Source of the DNA: Rhynchospora pubera
Taxonomy: Eukaryota > Streptophyta > Magnoliopsida > Poales > Cyperaceae
Assembly (NCBI GenBank): GCA_028095005.1
Contig: CM051462.1
Span: forward strand, 129,074,752-129,138,751
DNA: 64,000 nucleotides
Reading direction: 5' to 3'
In this document: in pieces, positions 60,565 to 64,000 of the stretch
Layout: each line of letters begins with the position of its first letter
Position numbering within the stretch: the stretch's first letter is position 1
The notes under the pieces: generated by a model
Told to the model about the DNA's origin: nothing
The model's database searches: none
Seen by the model: the letters and a program-made list of their open reading frames with translations, nothing else
Translations under genes and position numbers: made by a program

Positions 60565-63204
60565 GGTTAACTTAGGTTGGTCTCTTTTGTTGGCTTCTAC
60601 GGTCTATTTAGGTTTACTGCAGGTTTAGGTAGGTTACATTAATTTGAGAATTTATGGCTAATTTCTAATAACGTTGCCAACTTAAAATAATCTTCTTGGT
60701 TGAGTTGCAGGGTGCATGGGTGCACTCTTCTATAAGTTTACTTTCATGCAACATTTAGTGTTGCTCTTTGTACCAGGTAGCCGCTACCCGGTTTATCCAA
60801 AAAAAAAATAAAAAAATAGTGTTGCTTGCTCTTTAGGCTTTTATATGAAATTGATTTTACTTGCTCTTGATCCAAGTTGTTGATTGGTATATTTTGATTC
60901 TTGAGCGCTTTTGTATGGATTTGAGAACATGCATCGGATCACCACAATAGCGCAAACCTCTGAATCGAACTTCACATAAAGCCAAGTTTTCTTTATTAAT
61001 AATATATATAAATTAATTAGTGAAAACTGCAAAGGACGTCAATCTGATCATAAATCTCAATTAAGAAATAGTCAAACGGACAGCGACCTTTGTCCATATT
61101 GTACCTTAATTTCTGACACCAGAACTTTCATGCCGGAATCGTCTTAAAACATTAATTATCATATATTAAGTTCGAAATTAAATATCTAGAAACGTAAGTG
61201 AAATTCTGAAAAAATGTTTAGATTCCCATTTGAGTTGTTAATTTGTTTAAACCAATGACAAATTTAGGTTCCGAAACCATCAGGAATAAAGGTAACTAAT
61301 TGTGTTGAAGAGCGAATTGTGTTGAAGAGCGAATCGCTAAATCTTGTCTTGTGTCTTAAACTCTACCACATTTTTTTCCCTAAAATTGATATGTAAATAA
61401 ACTATTTAAAAGAAATTTTTTCTTTTATTTTATTCTAAAATTTAATAAAGACATTTCATAGATTATTTTAGATAAAGTCCCTAAATGTCCCTGCAGCATC
61501 AACATCAATTACAGGTAATTTGCATATATAGAGCTATATAGAAACTGAGCTCCCTAAGTACCATTTGCTACAAAATTTATAAAAGTTTGAGCGCAGAATT
61601 AATATTATTAGAAGTTTTCTTCACCAGTCAACACTCAATAGACAATATTCTTCTCGTTTTCTATTGGTGCATGCACTATCCCAGAAAAGTATCCGTTGTG
61701 GAACGTGAACTCTTCATATTATTTTAATCCGGACCATTCTTCTGATTTTGAGCCGTTAAAACTTCGTTCGATCCTCTCGTTTACAGTAAACAATTTTTCC
61801 AACAAAAAAATAATTGGTAAATTATCTATTTTTACTACGGATATTAATTAGGATAGCTCCTCGATTATTTCTATATTAAATCTCAATCATTGACTAGATA
61901 AGATCTTAGTTAATTATTTTTATTGTGCGTGAAATTGCTTTTGGTCTGGTATAGCAATAGTTTTCTGAGTGGAGGATATATTAAATAATTGTTTGATTAT
62001 TTTAATCAGATCAGTCTGGACTTTGGACATAATTGTGCTACAATATTAACTATACAGGCATAAAAGATTGACTGATTTGAGTTTCTAACTTTTTAACCTA
62101 AACAATTCACTCACGTTCTTATGTTTGATGATGGTTATCTCCTTATTTAAAAGGGATGCATTAAAATGATGTGTTTACGGTATACATTAATTAAAACCTT
62201 TGAAAGTTCTTTATATATTCCTGCGCATAAATTTTTGTATAACCTATTAGACTATATATTTTCCATTGTATAGGTCATTAATATTTCAAAAAGGATATTT
62301 ATCTGTATTCTAAAATTTGCTTTTAATGTAAGATACTTTTAAAATTAAGAAAATTCCTATCTTTTATTCGTGAGATAATTTTTCGAAGTGAGAAACAAAC
62401 CCTAGGAAAAATCGATATTATGTAACGTATCTGAAAAGAAATTGAGTGTGCTAATTAAAATAAATTAGATCAATTTTGATATAATGATATATTATTAATT
62501 AGTAAAAGTATGTGTTAGATTAAATTTTAGTAATCTGAGTGTTTAATCCATTTGTGGATCAGGACATGAGAACATCTAAAAAAATAACAAAACCACATGT
62601 AAACTTATAAGTTCATATTTTTTTATGTAAGCCAGTTTTTAGAAAATGATTAAACTTTGTATAAAAAAAGTTTAATAGAAGTATATTTACTTGATGTAGT
62701 ATATGTATGTTGATACTTTTTAATTAATTAAATTCTATGCTCAACTTACATAATCACAAAATTAATATATGTGAATTCTCTTTGCTTCTCTATCAACTTC
62801 TCCATTGGAAGTAAATTTTCGTGATTCTCTATCAAATTCACCATTGTCGATCCTTAAAACCTTCCGTTATCCTTATTTACACAATAAAAAAATTCCTTGA
62901 CTACTAGAATCAATACCACATAATGAAAATCCAATTCAATTTCATATATTCTTGGATTTCAATGCTCGATATATGGTTCGCAATGAGCAGTGCAAGATCT
63001 TGACCGTGGTTAAGATCCCAAAATTATCACTTCTAGAAATATATCCATTTTGAACGGTCCGGATCGCATGAATGCCTTTTTTACCATATAATTAAGGTAC
63101 GTGCAGTAGATACGGGCATATCGTCATAACCTTAGTTCATAAAACTTATATATAACCCTAGCAGCACACAAAAAAAAAAATCATAATTACGATAAAAATC
63201 AGTT
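60565..63204. other. 3' flank of the peroxidase gene and gene-free DNA
   Basis: This holds the peroxidase 3' UTR and AT-rich DNA with no recognised gene. A tiny retro-insertion at 60756-60826 is listed separately. Confidence 0.55.
60756..60826 (+). mobile_element. Tiny LINE tail insertion in peroxidase 3' flank
   Basis: A 51-bp insert (60766-60816) between perfect 10-bp duplications TAGTGTTGCT contains the hairpin GGTAGCCGCTACC, then CGGTTTATCC and an A-rich tail. Confidence 0.8.
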
Positions 63205-63794
63205 AGGTGGGACTGCAGTGGCGAAGCTAGGATTTTATGTGGGTCCGTAATTTTTTTTTTTTTGCTCAAAATATATGTACGATGTAACGTCTAATATAAA
63301 CATAGTATAATAATAATTTTTAAATAAAGAACTCTAAATTAATGTTGGATAAAAAAAAGTCATGAGAAATCAAATATCTATCATAATAAAAATAAAAAAA
63401 TCTAGAATAATATATTTAATATACAAGATAAAAATTTTCCTAATTCAAAAGTCAAGACAACAAAAAAATCCAATAATTTTCTATGAATTTTTCAACCAAA
63501 TATTTCATTCTATTCTAAATTTTGTTTTAATAAGAACAACTGGATAGGAGGAAAGAAGATGATTAGTCATGAACAAATACTACCTGGGTCCCTATTCGAT
63601 TTTTTAGGTGTCGTTATGCAATTTAAATCAAACACGACATATCCAGCTTGGTCCTTAAAATTTTTGAGATGGGTCCTAACTTCTTTCGGATTTATTTTTA
63701 ATTACAAACATATATATATATATCAAGTAAATTTTTTTTTTGAGGTGGGTCTATGGACCCACCAAATTAAACATAGCTTCGCCCATGGGTGGGA
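63205..63794. mobile_element. MITE with about 30-bp inverted repeats
   Basis: The left end contains CAGTGGCGAAGCTAGG and TGTGGGTCC. The right end contains GGACCCACCAAATT and ATAGCTTCGCCCAT, the imperfect mirror. Flanks AGGTGGGA (63205-63212) and GGGTGGGA (63787-63794) look like an 8-bp duplication with one mismatch. Internal ORFs are not transposases. Confidence 0.7.
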
Positions 63795-63795
63795 G

Positions 63796-64000
63796 CAGGG
63801 GTGTCAAACGTTAAAGACGGAAGTGGAACAGGGTGTTCTGTTTTCCGTTCCGTTCCAGCACACGGAAATGAAATTCATTCCGTTTCCGTTCCGTTTCGTA
63901 AAATGGAACAGAAACTGTTCCGTTTAGCCCTTTCCGTTCTTCATTTTTCACTGATTTCAACCTATTTTGCATTGATTTCAGTCATTTTTCGGTAAAACGG
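63796..64000 (+). mobile_element. Start of a hAT-like element, cut by window end
   Basis: CAGGGGTGTCAAACGTTAAA resembles Ac-type hAT ends and is followed by dense CCGTTCCG and CGGAA motifs in both orientations. It lies one base after the preceding MITE's duplication. Its right end is outside the window. Confidence 0.6.

Noticed and set aside
1..64000. CRISPR arrays, operons, prophage, or viral insertions
   Set aside because: The DNA is plainly eukaryotic with spliced plant genes; no spaced direct-repeat array and no viral coding sequence were recognised.

Overview
This is nuclear DNA from a flowering plant, most likely a eudicot. The genes have many small GT-AG introns, the intergenic DNA is AT-rich and crowded with transposons, and the proteins belong to plant families: HD-ZIP IV, plant XRN2/3, VUP, RIC, APO and class III peroxidase. 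I cannot name the species.

Layout. 1-3.8 kb: AT-rich DNA with a degenerate tandem repeat, a possible small secreted peptide gene (minus) and a SINE. 3.8-7.6 kb (minus): a complete four-exon homeodomain-zipper gene of the HD-ZIP IV type that stops before any START domain. 7.6-10.4 kb: divergent intergenic region with a 235-bp hairpin element. 10.5-17.7 kb (plus): a 22-exon XRN2/XRN3-type 5'-3' exoribonuclease, 1055 aa. 19.7-21.0 kb (plus): a vascular-related unknown protein (VUP). 21-29.5 kb: gene-poor. 29.6-31.8 kb (minus): a ROP-interactive CRIB-motif protein (RIC). 33.0-33.5 kb: a hAT-type MITE. 35.8-40.3 kb: a 4.5-kb hAT transposon with a perfect 8-bp duplication and a frameshifted transposase, inserted in or at the edge of a MITE. 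40.6-41.9 kb (minus): eIF1/SUI1. 43.4-43.8 kb: a Mutator-like MITE with a perfect 9-bp duplication. 46.6-48.3 kb (minus): APO4-type organellar protein. 49.1-50.8 kb: a Mutator-like foldback element with very long inverted arms. 51.3-53.1 kb: a doubtful two-exon gene whose intron holds a ~100-bp satellite. 59.1-60.6 kb (plus): class III peroxidase. 63.2-64 kb: a MITE and the start of another hAT-like element.

The genes do not form a pathway; they are independent plant genes in RNA turnover, translation, organelle function, ROP signalling, vascular development and the cell wall. From memory, VUP1, APO4 and a peroxidase are also near neighbours on Arabidopsis chromosome 3, so this may be a conserved block. 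Exon junctions were joined by eye from reading frame, GT/AG sites and family similarity. Because the window is eukaryotic, operons and ribosome binding sites do not apply.
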